Source: Ruminococcaceae bacterium UBA1244 (GTDB lineage: Bacteria > Bacillota > Clostridia > Oscillospirales > Acutalibacteraceae). From it: DNA of 28,103 bases. Below the pieces are notes generated by a model. It did no database searches, was not told the DNA's origin, and saw nothing but the letters and a program-made list of their open reading frames with translations. This document shows positions 16,601 to 22,734 of the stretch, piece after piece; the stretch's first letter is position 1, and every line of letters begins with the position of its first letter. Position numbers and translations under genes: made by a program. Where the stretch lies: contig DBWG01000159.1 in assembly GCA_002308635.1 (NCBI GenBank), positions 1-28,103 on the forward strand, written 5' to 3'.

Positions 16601-16810
16601 TGCTCGGCATCAGGCGGCAGCGGAGTTTACGAGTATGCCGTTATATGCAAGAAGGCTTCTTCGGATAAATGGACAACAAAACAGAATTATTCCGAAAATG
16701 CATCGGTATCCTTCAAACCTGCCGTAAAGACAAAATATGATGTCTGCGTCAAAGCAAAGGACAGTCTCGGCAATATCTCAAAGAAATATTTTGAAGTAAA
16801 GGTCAAATGA
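13661..16810 (+). CDS. Secreted calcineurin-like phosphoesterase with CBM26-type starch-binding module
   Basis: 1049 residues; AAAGGA lies 8 bases before the ATG. Signal peptide 1-32 (probable cut after VYA). Residues 50-145 form a beta-sandwich like the N-terminal domain of purple acid phosphatases. The metallophosphatase core (about 158-440) has DVH (166-168), GD (202-203), GNHD (236-239), H321 and GHTH (367-370), covering the di-metal ligands. Residues about 545-635 (NNNDWSNVYLYAW, ASWPGV) resemble CBM26 starch-binding modules. A Glu-rich linker (646-653) leads to an unknown beta domain (660-770) and three 85-90-residue repeats (778-1049). No sortase motif or dockerin was seen, so it is probably released or held by its binding modules. 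Substrate unknown. Confidence 0.88.
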   Translation: MSTKKSSRLLTLLLTGSLVLTAAIASGSTVYAETAATQQTRQLVPGESSGSINYSFSGTSKDKAGYAEGTITLKADKAATYKLYWSDDTKALDGFYPIDELTLKSGESKSVKMGYHTAIPAGATKIIATSGSLFAADAYTVYDIPEYKRLSAASGKLLYTFSTFSDVHIDKGSLWYVNAETNLKQGLAYSVKNDADYIVISGDCVTNDSGPDKEWNAYNKILSKSDFVNPIWESDGNHDMRQGVSSGLKSFMKGSGTDGSDSGKPYFYRVEETTGDLFIFMALELNKSPNQAEEFSDEQMAWAAKLIEENYQDYNIFLIQHSPIKGYGAGDRMSKPYYSGMLNQDHKSTQKFKKLLQDYPNVVFLSGHTHEDFVMDYNYFDDGGNAAHMIHTPSLAGSTMPDSSDTKLERNGGKGFHSQAYFTEVYQNEIVFYGVNILKELRYPKYTYIMEGSRTSESPISLPAPPRPLKNNIVDITSELSKASYVLSEYYLYASYDSYQYLKNYYYQYKDKTTADESIIDEFEDRIAALSKYTGDIGFYTLYKDYYFVNNNDWSNVYLYAWSGSTSNASWPGVKLSKTGTLDNKNVYKISFNTAGEYKNIILNNGSNSKQTVDISLPGCKYNGFKLNGTDNGKYKVSNFKYETGTEEEEEEEDPKPENDRYALLYYVSGVHGWDKTDTFLKKDGSVYKLTYTQTSENNFSFSLYDKSEGKYYSLTESLKFTYEKGLVKEAVLSKQSSRGKSVTVYGMNKDVVINIEYDPSSKNLKVICGMQAAAALSNTSEISEETLKIGGTVTVKASSEGGSGEYTYAVSYKKASSENWTLVQDFSTNDTVTIKPAKALRYDILVQTKDESGKVDEKILSVNVFDVLKNTSTVASENIGFGDTVTVNARASGGLGEYTYAVYYKKSTSDKWTNIQKFSENACVAFKPAAAVSYDVMVKAQDERGVIVKKVITVNVTKPENTSELVSDTVSFGSTIDINCSASGGSGVYEYAVICKKASSDKWTTKQNYSENASVSFKPAVKTKYDVCVKAKDSLGNISKKYFEVKVK
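15992..16810 (+). repeat. Three tandem beta-repeat domains (about 88 residues each)
   Basis: Three protein repeats start near residues 778, 870 and 961. Each follows NTS..S....G..V.V.A.A.GG.GEYTYAV.YKK.SSDKWT..Q.FS.N..V.FKPA....YDV.V..KD..G, with the last position giving a closing K-V-x-V strand. The layout resembles Y_Y_Y/Ig-like accessory domains. They probably act as spacers or wall- or glycan-contacting modules. Confidence 0.85.
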
Positions 16811-16862
16811 TCGCTGCTTGACTCATTAATTTTCAGGACACCTGCTGTTTTGTGACAGCAGT

Positions 16863-16907
16863 AAAAAGGGACTGACATCCGAGTGATGGATGTCAGTCCC
16901 GATTTTT
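16863..16907. terminator. Bidirectional terminator, phosphoesterase / lipid kinase
   Basis: Perfect 13-bp stem GGGACTGACATCC / GGATGTCAGTCCC (16868-16880, 16888-16900), with AAAAA before and GATTTTT after, between convergent genes. A smaller 7-bp hairpin (16842-16861) lies just upstream. Confidence 0.95.
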
Positions 16908-16922
16908 GTTGAAGATCAATAG

Positions 16923-17792
16923 TTATGTCCGTGTTTTTCCGGCGTGTACCTCGTATTCCGTAACGTCAAGTATCGTTTCGCCGTCTATCTGCAGCGGGCA
17001 GGGACGGTCAAATGTAACATGGATATCGTGTCCTTTGAATATCTCGACCATTTTTTTGTGCTTTGTATGTTCGCCCTTGAAGATGGACGGAAAAGCGGTC
17101 AGTGCTTTGAGCTTGCTGCCTGTATGATAGACCATCACAGAGACGCTGCCGTCTTTTGAGTTTCTGTCCTGATCGGGTGCAGCCATCATGCCGCCGCCGT
17201 AATAGCGTCCTTTCATTGTCGGTGCGAGCCAAAGCTTTCTGTAGGCATGTTTGTTTCCGTCAACGGTGACAACGGCGTTTACCGGATGGAATTTTCCGAG
17301 TATACCCTTAATGGCGATGCCGGCATAGTTGATCTTTGTTTTTCCTGCGCTGCGCATTTCATCTCCGACCTGAGTGCAGTAGCCGTCGATGCCGAAGCCG
17401 ACATTGTTCAGAAAAAGATATTCCTTTCCCTTGACCTTAACAACGGGCAGACCTTGAAGATATTCGGTTATGTTGACGGGCTTTCCGTCCTGCGGATGTT
17501 CTATGTCACGCAGAAAATCATTTCCGGTACCGCAGGCGTAATAATAGACCTGTTTTTTGAGAACGAGCGGACCGGCATCATTGATAAAGCGGTTGAGAGT
17601 TCCGTCGCCTCCGCAGATAACCAAAGCGTCGTTGTCCGACAGTGAGCCGAAAAACGTCTGATAGCTGCTGATACCGGTTATATCAACATAGCTGATCTCT
17701 TCCGGCAGCGAAAGCTCATCCAGACGGCGGGCTGATTTTTCTCCGTTTCCGCAGTCGGAGAATGGGTTATAGAGCGCAATGAATTTTGACAT
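16923..17792 (-). CDS. Diacylglycerol kinase family lipid kinase (YegS/DgkB-like)
   Basis: 289 residues; AGAGGTAG precedes the ATG. The catalytic-domain motif is GGDGT (61-65), with GTGND (88-92) and GGGMMAAPD (199-207) as in YegS/DgkB proteins, and a C-terminal LQIDGE (267-272). The family phosphorylates lipid hydroxyls such as diacylglycerol; exact substrate specificity cannot be read from sequence. It lacks membrane segments and should act at the inner membrane face. It follows plsC by 28 bp in the same direction, so the two probably form an operon linking phosphatidic acid supply with lipid recycling. Confidence 0.9.
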   Translation of the reverse strand: MSKFIALYNPFSDCGNGEKSARRLDELSLPEEISYVDITGISSYQTFFGSLSDNDALVICGGDGTLNRFINDAGPLVLKKQVYYYACGTGNDFLRDIEHPQDGKPVNITEYLQGLPVVKVKGKEYLFLNNVGFGIDGYCTQVGDEMRSAGKTKINYAGIAIKGILGKFHPVNAVVTVDGNKHAYRKLWLAPTMKGRYYGGGMMAAPDQDRNSKDGSVSVMVYHTGSKLKALTAFPSIFKGEHTKHKKMVEIFKGHDIHVTFDRPCPLQIDGETILDVTEYEVHAGKTRT

Positions 17793-17820
17793 GGTACTAC
17801 CTCTTTTCCTGTATTGTTTT

Positions 17821-18534
17821 TTATAGATTTTCTTCCATATATTTTCTCACTTCATCGCTGATCTCACTTGTTTTTGATTTTTGGAGATGTTCAGGCGAAA
17901 TGACCTTCAGGATATCAATATGGACAACAGTCTTTCTGAACGGCCTGTTTTTATGTATCTTTTCCGTACCGGCAATGGTCATCACCACAACAGGCACCTG
18001 AGCCTTTTGTGCGATCTTGAAAACTCCCGCATGAAAAGGCAGCAGAACGCATTTTTTGCTGCGCATTCCCTCAGGATAAACACCGACAGAGACCTCATCG
18101 TTCCTTATCAGTTCGGCGGCATGGTTTATGGTTTTTGCGGCATTTCTGGGATTCTCCCTGTCTATTGCCATAAAACAGCACCGGCGTATCATCCTGCCGA
18201 AAAACGGTATCCTGAAATTTGCCTCCTTTGAGATAAATGCGATATCCTGCTTTCTGAAAACGTACCACGTCAGTATGGGGTCAAAATTTGAGCGGTGGTT
18301 TGAAACGAGCAGGAACCTGCCGTCAGGGATATTTTCTTTTCCCGTAACGTCAAGCTTTATGCGGAGAATCACCCTCATTATTCCGGTGGAGCTGTTGAGC
18401 AGCCACCTGAAAAACCGGCTGTTTTTTGTATACTCCTTTTTTGTGCTTATAAACAAAGGACATATCAGGAGCATCAGGATATATACGGCAGGGATGCAAA
18501 GTATCCCTAAGATAATGCACCAGAAGATCATCAT
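17821..18534 (-). CDS. plsC: 1-acyl-sn-glycerol-3-phosphate acyltransferase (PlsC family)
   Basis: 237 residues. The ATG at 18534 is used because GGGAGG lies 7 bases upstream; an in-frame TTG upstream overlaps that site. An N-terminal membrane segment (about 2-29) is followed by the acyltransferase domain with NHRSNFD (79-85, catalytic His80 and Asp85), SKEANFRIPFFG (102-113) and PEGMRS (154-159), where Met replaces the commoner Thr of EGTRS. The enzyme acylates lysophosphatidic acid to phosphatidic acid at the cytoplasmic membrane. It is first in an operon with the lipid kinase. The variant block could indicate a different acceptor, but this is speculation. Confidence 0.92.
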   Translation of the reverse strand: MMIFWCIILGILCIPAVYILMLLICPLFISTKKEYTKNSRFFRWLLNSSTGIMRVILRIKLDVTGKENIPDGRFLLVSNHRSNFDPILTWYVFRKQDIAFISKEANFRIPFFGRMIRRCCFMAIDRENPRNAAKTINHAAELIRNDEVSVGVYPEGMRSKKCVLLPFHAGVFKIAQKAQVPVVVMTIAGTEKIHKNRPFRKTVVHIDILKVISPEHLQKSKTSEISDEVRKYMEENL

Positions 18535-18566
18535 TTTTTTACCTCCCAAAAAGCTTTTCTTTGATA

Positions 18567-18575
18567 ATTATACCA
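18567..18575 (-). promoter_or_regulatory. Extended -10 promoter of plsC operon
   Basis: Minus strand TGGTATAAT, preceded by TG to give TGTGGTATAAT, identical to the cores at 2535 and 3605. No good -35 hexamer is present, so it probably depends on the extended -10. Confidence 0.6.
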
Positions 18576-18640
18576 CAACAGCATATAAAAAGTACATACC
18601 GATAATTAAATATGCAGGATATTCAATTTTTATTTTGCTG

Positions 18641-18669
18641 TTGAATTACAGATCTTGTTGTTGTATAAT
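18641..18669 (+). promoter_or_regulatory. Promoter of kinase-PqqD-peptidase operon
   Basis: -35 TTGAAT (18641-18646), 17-bp spacer, -10 TATAAT (18664-18669). The leader is about 28 nt to the ATG at 18703. Confidence 0.8.
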
Positions 18670-18702
18670 AAAGCGTAAAGAGCTTGCAGACGGAGGGAAA
18701 GT

Positions 18703-19419
18703 ATGATCGGTATTTACAGGATAGCTGAAAAGAATATCAGGATAGATTCTGTTTTTCAGAAGGTGCATGATTACTGCATCGACTACAGGACTGACGGAGA
18801 GCCTGATTTTACCGTAACGACTGTGCAGGACGATATTGAGCTTGAAAGAACACGCTCAAAAAAGTCAGGGACGGAAACTTATTATCCCGATGATTATATC
18901 GAGGAGCTTGCGGTGTACCGTAAAATAGCCGAAAAAATGCCGGAGTATGACACGTTTCTTTTTCACGGGTCGGCGGTGGCAGTTGATGATGAGTGCTATC
19001 TTTTCACAGCAAAAAGCGGTACAGGAAAATCTACCCACACACGCCTTTGGAGGAAGCTTTTAGGAGACCGTGCGGTGATGGTCAACGATGACAAGCCCCT
19101 GATAAAGATGACGGATAAAGGAGCGGTAGTTTTCGGAACACCATACAACGGCAAGCACAGACTCGGCAAAAATATTTCAGTTCCGCTGCGGGCAGTATGT
19201 ATCCTTGAGAGATCGCACGAAAACCGCATTTGCAGGATAACAAAAAAAGAAGCCTATACGATGCTCATACAGCAGACCTATCGTCCCGAGGACGGCGCAG
19301 CGCTTGCAAAAACGCTGATGCTCATTGACAGACTGGCTGACAGTGCCGAATTGTGGCGGTTGGGCTGCAATATGGACATTTCTGCGGCTGAGTTATCATA
19401 CAACACCATGAAAGGATGA
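18703..19419 (+). CDS. HPr kinase/PEP-carboxykinase-like P-loop protein (RiPP-type kinase homolog)
   Basis: 238 residues with GGAGGG upstream. The fold family is that of HPr kinase C-terminal domain and PEP carboxykinases: FLFHGSAVAV (85-94), a P-loop AKSGTGKST (103-111), NDDKPLI (128-134) as the Walker-B-like metal site, and GTPYNGKHRLG (145-155). It lacks the HprK N-terminal domain, and neither HPr nor PTS genes are nearby. Relatives in lasso-peptide clusters (for example the paeninodin kinase) phosphorylate the precursor peptide. It is first of three overlapping genes with a PqqD-type protein and an S24/S26 peptidase, so peptide phosphorylation is the best guess; a serine/threonine or small-molecule target is possible. 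Confidence 0.85.
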   Translation: MIGIYRIAEKNIRIDSVFQKVHDYCIDYRTDGEPDFTVTTVQDDIELERTRSKKSGTETYYPDDYIEELAVYRKIAEKMPEYDTFLFHGSAVAVDDECYLFTAKSGTGKSTHTRLWRKLLGDRAVMVNDDKPLIKMTDKGAVVFGTPYNGKHRLGKNISVPLRAVCILERSHENRICRITKKEAYTMLIQQTYRPEDGAALAKTLMLIDRLADSAELWRLGCNMDISAAELSYNTMKG

Positions 19420-19424
19420 ACGCT

Positions 19425-19685
19425 ATGAAGCTTAACAAAAATTTTCTCGTCCATAAGACCGGTAATGAAACTATCGTTGTGCCGACAGGCAAAGCGAATT
19501 TTTCTGGAGTCATAAGAGGCAACGAAACACTGGGAACGATACTCGACCTTCTCAAAAAGGATACGACAGAAGAGAATATCATCGCCGCAATGCGCAGGGA
19601 ATATGATGCTCCGGAAGGCGCTATAGAAGATGACGTAAGGTCCACAATAAACCGCCTGAAAGAGATCGGTGCTATTGATGGATAA
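19425..19685 (+). CDS. PqqD-family RiPP recognition element protein
   Basis: 86 residues, starting at ATG 19425. AAAGGA lies 8 bases upstream inside the end of the kinase gene; an in-frame ATG at 19416 overlaps the kinase stop and would add three residues. The sequence has the PqqD/RRE layout: N-terminal beta strands (FLVHKTGNETIVVPTGKA, 7-24), the conserved NETLGTILDLL helix (33-43), then a winged-helix tail TTEENIIAAMRREYDAPEGAIEDDVRSTINRLKEIGAI split over three helices (48-84). Such proteins bind leader peptides and present them to modifying enzymes. The stop overlaps the next gene by 8 bp, implying coupled translation. Confidence 0.88.
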   Translation: MKLNKNFLVHKTGNETIVVPTGKANFSGVIRGNETLGTILDLLKKDTTEENIIAAMRREYDAPEGAIEDDVRSTINRLKEIGAIDG

Positions 19686-20121
19686 GATGAATTACGAGGA
19701 ATATCTCGAAAAAAACGGCAGTCTGACATATACGAATGTCGGAGTGAGTATGATGCCGCTCCTGCGTCAGGGAAAAGATATGTTTATCGTAAAGAAAAAG
19801 ACAGAGCGGTGCAGGGTGGGGGATGTAGTTCTCTACAAAAGACCGCCCGACAAATATGTACTGCACAGGGTAATAGAGGTCAGACCTGACAGCTATGTTA
19901 TTCTTGGAGACAACTGCATAAACAAGGAATACGGCATCAGGGACGAGGATATCATCGCCGTTATGACGGGATATATCCGCAGCGGCAAGGAACATTCCGT
20001 TTCTGAAAGGGGATATCGTTTTTATTCCTTTGTCCGGCTGCATACCATACCTGTCAGGACGGGCTGCAAAAAGCTGAAGCTCAGGGCAAAAAAGCTTGTT
20101 AAAAAAGCCCTGAAAAAGTAA
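19678..20121 (+). CDS. S24/S26-family signal-peptidase-like protein
   Basis: 147 residues from ATG 19678, which overlaps the PqqD stop. The S26 box 1 is GVSMMPLL (22-29, candidate nucleophile Ser24), followed by VGDVVLYK (47-54), VLHRVIEV (61-68, His63 in the position of the SipW-type base) and GDN (77-79). The pattern resembles SipW/ER-type peptidases with His rather than the Lys of classic LepB. No transmembrane segment is present; the C-terminal tail (130-147) is rich in Lys and could form a cationic amphipathic helix that contacts membrane. Together with the kinase and PqqD genes it may cleave a modified peptide. It may also be a non-secretory peptidase or regulator. Confidence 0.83.
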   Translation: MDKMNYEEYLEKNGSLTYTNVGVSMMPLLRQGKDMFIVKKKTERCRVGDVVLYKRPPDKYVLHRVIEVRPDSYVILGDNCINKEYGIRDEDIIAVMTGYIRSGKEHSVSERGYRFYSFVRLHTIPVRTGCKKLKLRAKKLVKKALKK

Positions 20122-20132
20122 ACGGTAAAAAA

Positions 20133-20171
20133 AACACCGGCTGCGGAGCATATCCGGAGCCGGTGTTTTTT
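20133..20171. terminator. Bidirectional terminator, peptidase / glgB
   Basis: Stem AACACCGGCT / AGCCGGTGTT (20133-20142, 20158-20167) with an inner CGGA/TCCG stem, an A-run before and a T-run after. Confidence 0.93.
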
Positions 20172-20184
20172 GTGTACGGTAAAT

Positions 20185-21960
20185 TCAGTTTTTGTCGAAT
20201 CTGAAAAGTATGCCGCTGTATGCGGGAAGGTCGATATTAAGGACGTTTCCGTTCTGACGGAAAAGATCATTTCTGCCGAAGGATGCCTCGTCGCTGTTGA
20301 GGATTATCTGGAAGTTTCTGCCCTCTATATCGAGCGAATAGTTCTGCTGTTCGTTTTTGAAGTTGAATACAGCAAGGAGATTCTGGTTTCCGGAACGTCT
20401 TATGATGGCATATATCAGACGCTGCTCCTGATGACAGTCAGCCCATTCAAAGCCGTTCTGTGAATAGTCCTCTTCAAAAAGAGCGGGTTCTGAAAGATAG
20501 ACATGGTTGAGAGCCTTGATGTATTCGTGGAAACTCCTGTGGAGAGGGTCGTTGTAGAGGTAAACATCGGGCTGACGTCTTTCGTCCCACTCACGGAGCT
20601 GACCTATCTCATTTGCCATGAAGTTGAGCTTCTTTCCGGGATGAACGTACATATAAAGGTACATAGCCCTTGCCTGACGCAATTTTTCTTCGGGAGTGCC
20701 GTACATTTTATTGACGATAGTTCCCTTTCCGTGAACGACCTCGTCATGTGAAAGCGGGAGCATATAATGCTCGTCCCAGAAATACATCATGGAGAAGGTC
20801 AGTTTGTGATAATATTCGGAACGCTTTTCGGGCGGATTGCTGAAGAAGAACAGGGTGTCGTTCATCCAGCCGAGATCCCATTTGAAGTCGAATCCCAGAC
20901 CGCCTTCATTGCAGCTTTTTGTGATGCCCTTAAAGCTTGTGCTGTCCTCCGCAAAGAGAAGCGCATCGTTGTTCATTTCTTTAAGGCTGCGGTTCATGGT
21001 CCTGACGAATTCAACGGCATTTGCGTTAACGCCTCTGTGCCAGTCGCCCTGCCAGTAGATGATGTTGCTGATGGCGTCCATCCTCAGACCGTCAAAGTGG
21101 AATTCCTTGAGCCAGTAGTTTGCGGATGACTGGAGGAAGCTTCTTACCTCACCTCGTGAGTGCATGAAGTTGCAACTGCCCCATTCGCTTTTGCCGACAT
21201 CGTTGTTGGGATATTCATAAAGCGGACAGCCGTCATAATTTGCGAGGGCATAGGCATCTATCGCAAAGTGTACGGGAACGAAGTCGAGTATTACACCGAT
21301 ATTGTTGTGGTGGAGCAGGTCTATGAGTTTTTTGAGCTGAGTCGGGTTGCCGTAGCGGCTTGTCGGAGCAAAATAGCCTGTTGTCTGATATCCCCAGCTG
21401 TTGTCGCATGGATGTTCGCAAAGAGGAAGAAACTCAACATAGTTATATCCGCAGTCTCTGAGATAGGGGATAAGGCATTGTGCAAGCTCCTCGTAATTGT
21501 ACCATGAATCGGGAAGGTCGTCGTTAGGCTTTCTGAATGAGCCGGCGTGTATTTCAAAGATATTGATAGGGTTCTTGTCCATGCGTCCTCTTTTTTCGGA
21601 ACGTTTTCTGAACCATGCGCTGTCGCCCCAGTTGTAGGAATCCATATCCCAGAGTATGGACTTATGGTTCGGACGAAGCTCCATAAAGTTGCCGTATGGG
21701 TCGCAGTGGTCGGTGCAGCCCCTGTTTGAATATATCCTGTATTCGTATGTGCTGCCGAAATTCGCATCCGGAACAGTGACTTCATAAAATTGACCGTTGT
21801 ATACTTTGTTCATCGGGATCACTCTGTCATTGAGAATAAGCTCGACTCTGTGAGCCTGAGGCGCAAATGTACGAAAGACAATACCTCCATCTGTCTTATG
21901 AGCGCCGAGATATTTGTAAGCGTCAAATATTTTGCCGGTGTAGAATCCATAAAAATCCAT
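20185..21960 (-). CDS. glgB: 1,4-alpha-glucan branching enzyme
   Basis: 591 residues. The start ATG 21960 has AGGAGG about 8 bases upstream; the frame is open further but includes the regulatory region. An N-terminal CBM48-like domain (about 20-100, TFAPQAHRVEL) precedes the GH13 barrel. Conserved regions: DFVPVH (226-231), GLRMDAIS (291-298, nucleophile Asp295), FAED (336-339, acid/base Glu338) and SHDEVVHGK (404-412). A C-terminal beta domain follows. It forms alpha-1,6 branches in glycogen-type glucan. At 591 residues it is on the short side for GlgB. It is divergent from a TetR regulator, whose probable operator overlaps the start of glgB transcription. Confidence 0.96.
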   Translation of the reverse strand: MDFYGFYTGKIFDAYKYLGAHKTDGGIVFRTFAPQAHRVELILNDRVIPMNKVYNGQFYEVTVPDANFGSTYEYRIYSNRGCTDHCDPYGNFMELRPNHKSILWDMDSYNWGDSAWFRKRSEKRGRMDKNPINIFEIHAGSFRKPNDDLPDSWYNYEELAQCLIPYLRDCGYNYVEFLPLCEHPCDNSWGYQTTGYFAPTSRYGNPTQLKKLIDLLHHNNIGVILDFVPVHFAIDAYALANYDGCPLYEYPNNDVGKSEWGSCNFMHSRGEVRSFLQSSANYWLKEFHFDGLRMDAISNIIYWQGDWHRGVNANAVEFVRTMNRSLKEMNNDALLFAEDSTSFKGITKSCNEGGLGFDFKWDLGWMNDTLFFFSNPPEKRSEYYHKLTFSMMYFWDEHYMLPLSHDEVVHGKGTIVNKMYGTPEEKLRQARAMYLYMYVHPGKKLNFMANEIGQLREWDERRQPDVYLYNDPLHRSFHEYIKALNHVYLSEPALFEEDYSQNGFEWADCHQEQRLIYAIIRRSGNQNLLAVFNFKNEQQNYSLDIEGRNFQIILNSDEASFGRNDLFRQNGNVLNIDLPAYSGILFRFDKN

Positions 21961-21985
21961 AATGTCATCCTCCTGAAATTTTGAC

Positions 21986-22014
21986 TTGACTATAGTAATA
22001 AACCTTACTATAAT
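21986..22014 (+). promoter_or_regulatory. tetR promoter
   Basis: -35 TTGACT (21986-21991), 17-bp spacer, -10 TATAAT (22009-22014). The spacer is almost filled by the palindrome at 21991-22012, a layout typical of self-repressed promoters. Confidence 0.75.
21991..22012. promoter_or_regulatory. Candidate TetR operator (8-6-8 palindrome)
   Basis: TATAGTAA (21991-21998) and TTACTATA (22005-22012) form a perfect inverted repeat around TAAACC. It lies between the tetR -35 and -10, and just downstream of the predicted glgB start on the other strand, so one bound dimer pair could block both genes. Confidence 0.65.
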
Positions 22015-22015
22015 A

Positions 22016-22044
22016 AATATAGCAGTTAAGTCCCGGATTTTCAA
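22016..22044 (-). promoter_or_regulatory. glgB promoter
   Basis: Minus strand: -35 TTGAAA (22039-22044), 17-bp spacer, -10 TATATT (22016-22021). Confidence 0.65.
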
Positions 22045-22108
22045 TTTACATTTATAGCCAATAGTCTATTTTTAGACGATTACAAAAAAATGACAAGGAG
22101 AATCAGCT

Positions 22109-22669
22109 ATGGACACAAAAGAAGCAAAATCAAAACGCATCATCACCAATGCTTTTCTGGAAATACGTTCCAGAAAGCCGCTCGAACGCATCACCGTCCG
22201 TGAGATATGTGAAGCTGCCGATCTCAGCAAGGCAACATTCTATCTTCACTTCCGTGATATCTATGATCTCTCGGACACACTCCAGCAGAACACCATCGTT
22301 GATATCCTCAACCATGTTGAGGACCCTGCCGACATGATCTACAATCCCAGAAAATCCAGCAAGGAAATGATCGACGGCTTTTATGCCAACCGTCCTGTCA
22401 TCAATATCCTGTTTTCAGGCTCACAGTTTTCAAAGCTGCCGGAAAAGATCGAGACTGAGATCAAGGAGATACTTTTTGAAAAATTCCCCGGTCTGAAGGA
22501 TGACGTTTATGCAAATATCCGCATCACCTATCAGCTTATGGGTGCGTTCTATGCCTTCTACAAGTACGAAAACGAATTCGGCTTTGACAACGTTTTCAAG
22601 TCAGTAGACAAGATCACCGGCTTTTTTGAACTGCCGGATGATTTCGACATCTCAGCATACAGTAAATAA
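22109..22669 (+). CDS. TetR/AcrR family transcriptional regulator
   Basis: 186 residues; AAGGAG is 8 bases before the ATG. The N-terminal DNA-binding domain (about 8-54) has the usual TetR helix-turn-helix: ITVREICEAADLSKATFYLHF (28-48). The C-terminal part (60-186) is helical and unlike any ligand-binding family I can name. It is divergent from glgB with a shared palindrome, so autorepression and control of glgB are the simplest expectation. The effector is unknown. A second imperfect inverted repeat in its leader (22060-22081) could be another binding site or an RNA hairpin. Confidence 0.92.
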   Translation: MDTKEAKSKRIITNAFLEIRSRKPLERITVREICEAADLSKATFYLHFRDIYDLSDTLQQNTIVDILNHVEDPADMIYNPRKSSKEMIDGFYANRPVINILFSGSQFSKLPEKIETEIKEILFEKFPGLKDDVYANIRITYQLMGAFYAFYKYENEFGFDNVFKSVDKITGFFELPDDFDISAYSK

Positions 22670-22734
22670 ATGTACAGTTATATCTGCACTTTATCATATC
22701 ATTTTAATCTTAAAAATCGAAAGGAAAGACCATT

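Noticed and set aside
18703..19419. True HPr(Ser) kinase (hprK)
   Set aside because: The N-terminal HprK domain is absent, there are no PTS genes around, and the partner is a PqqD-type protein.
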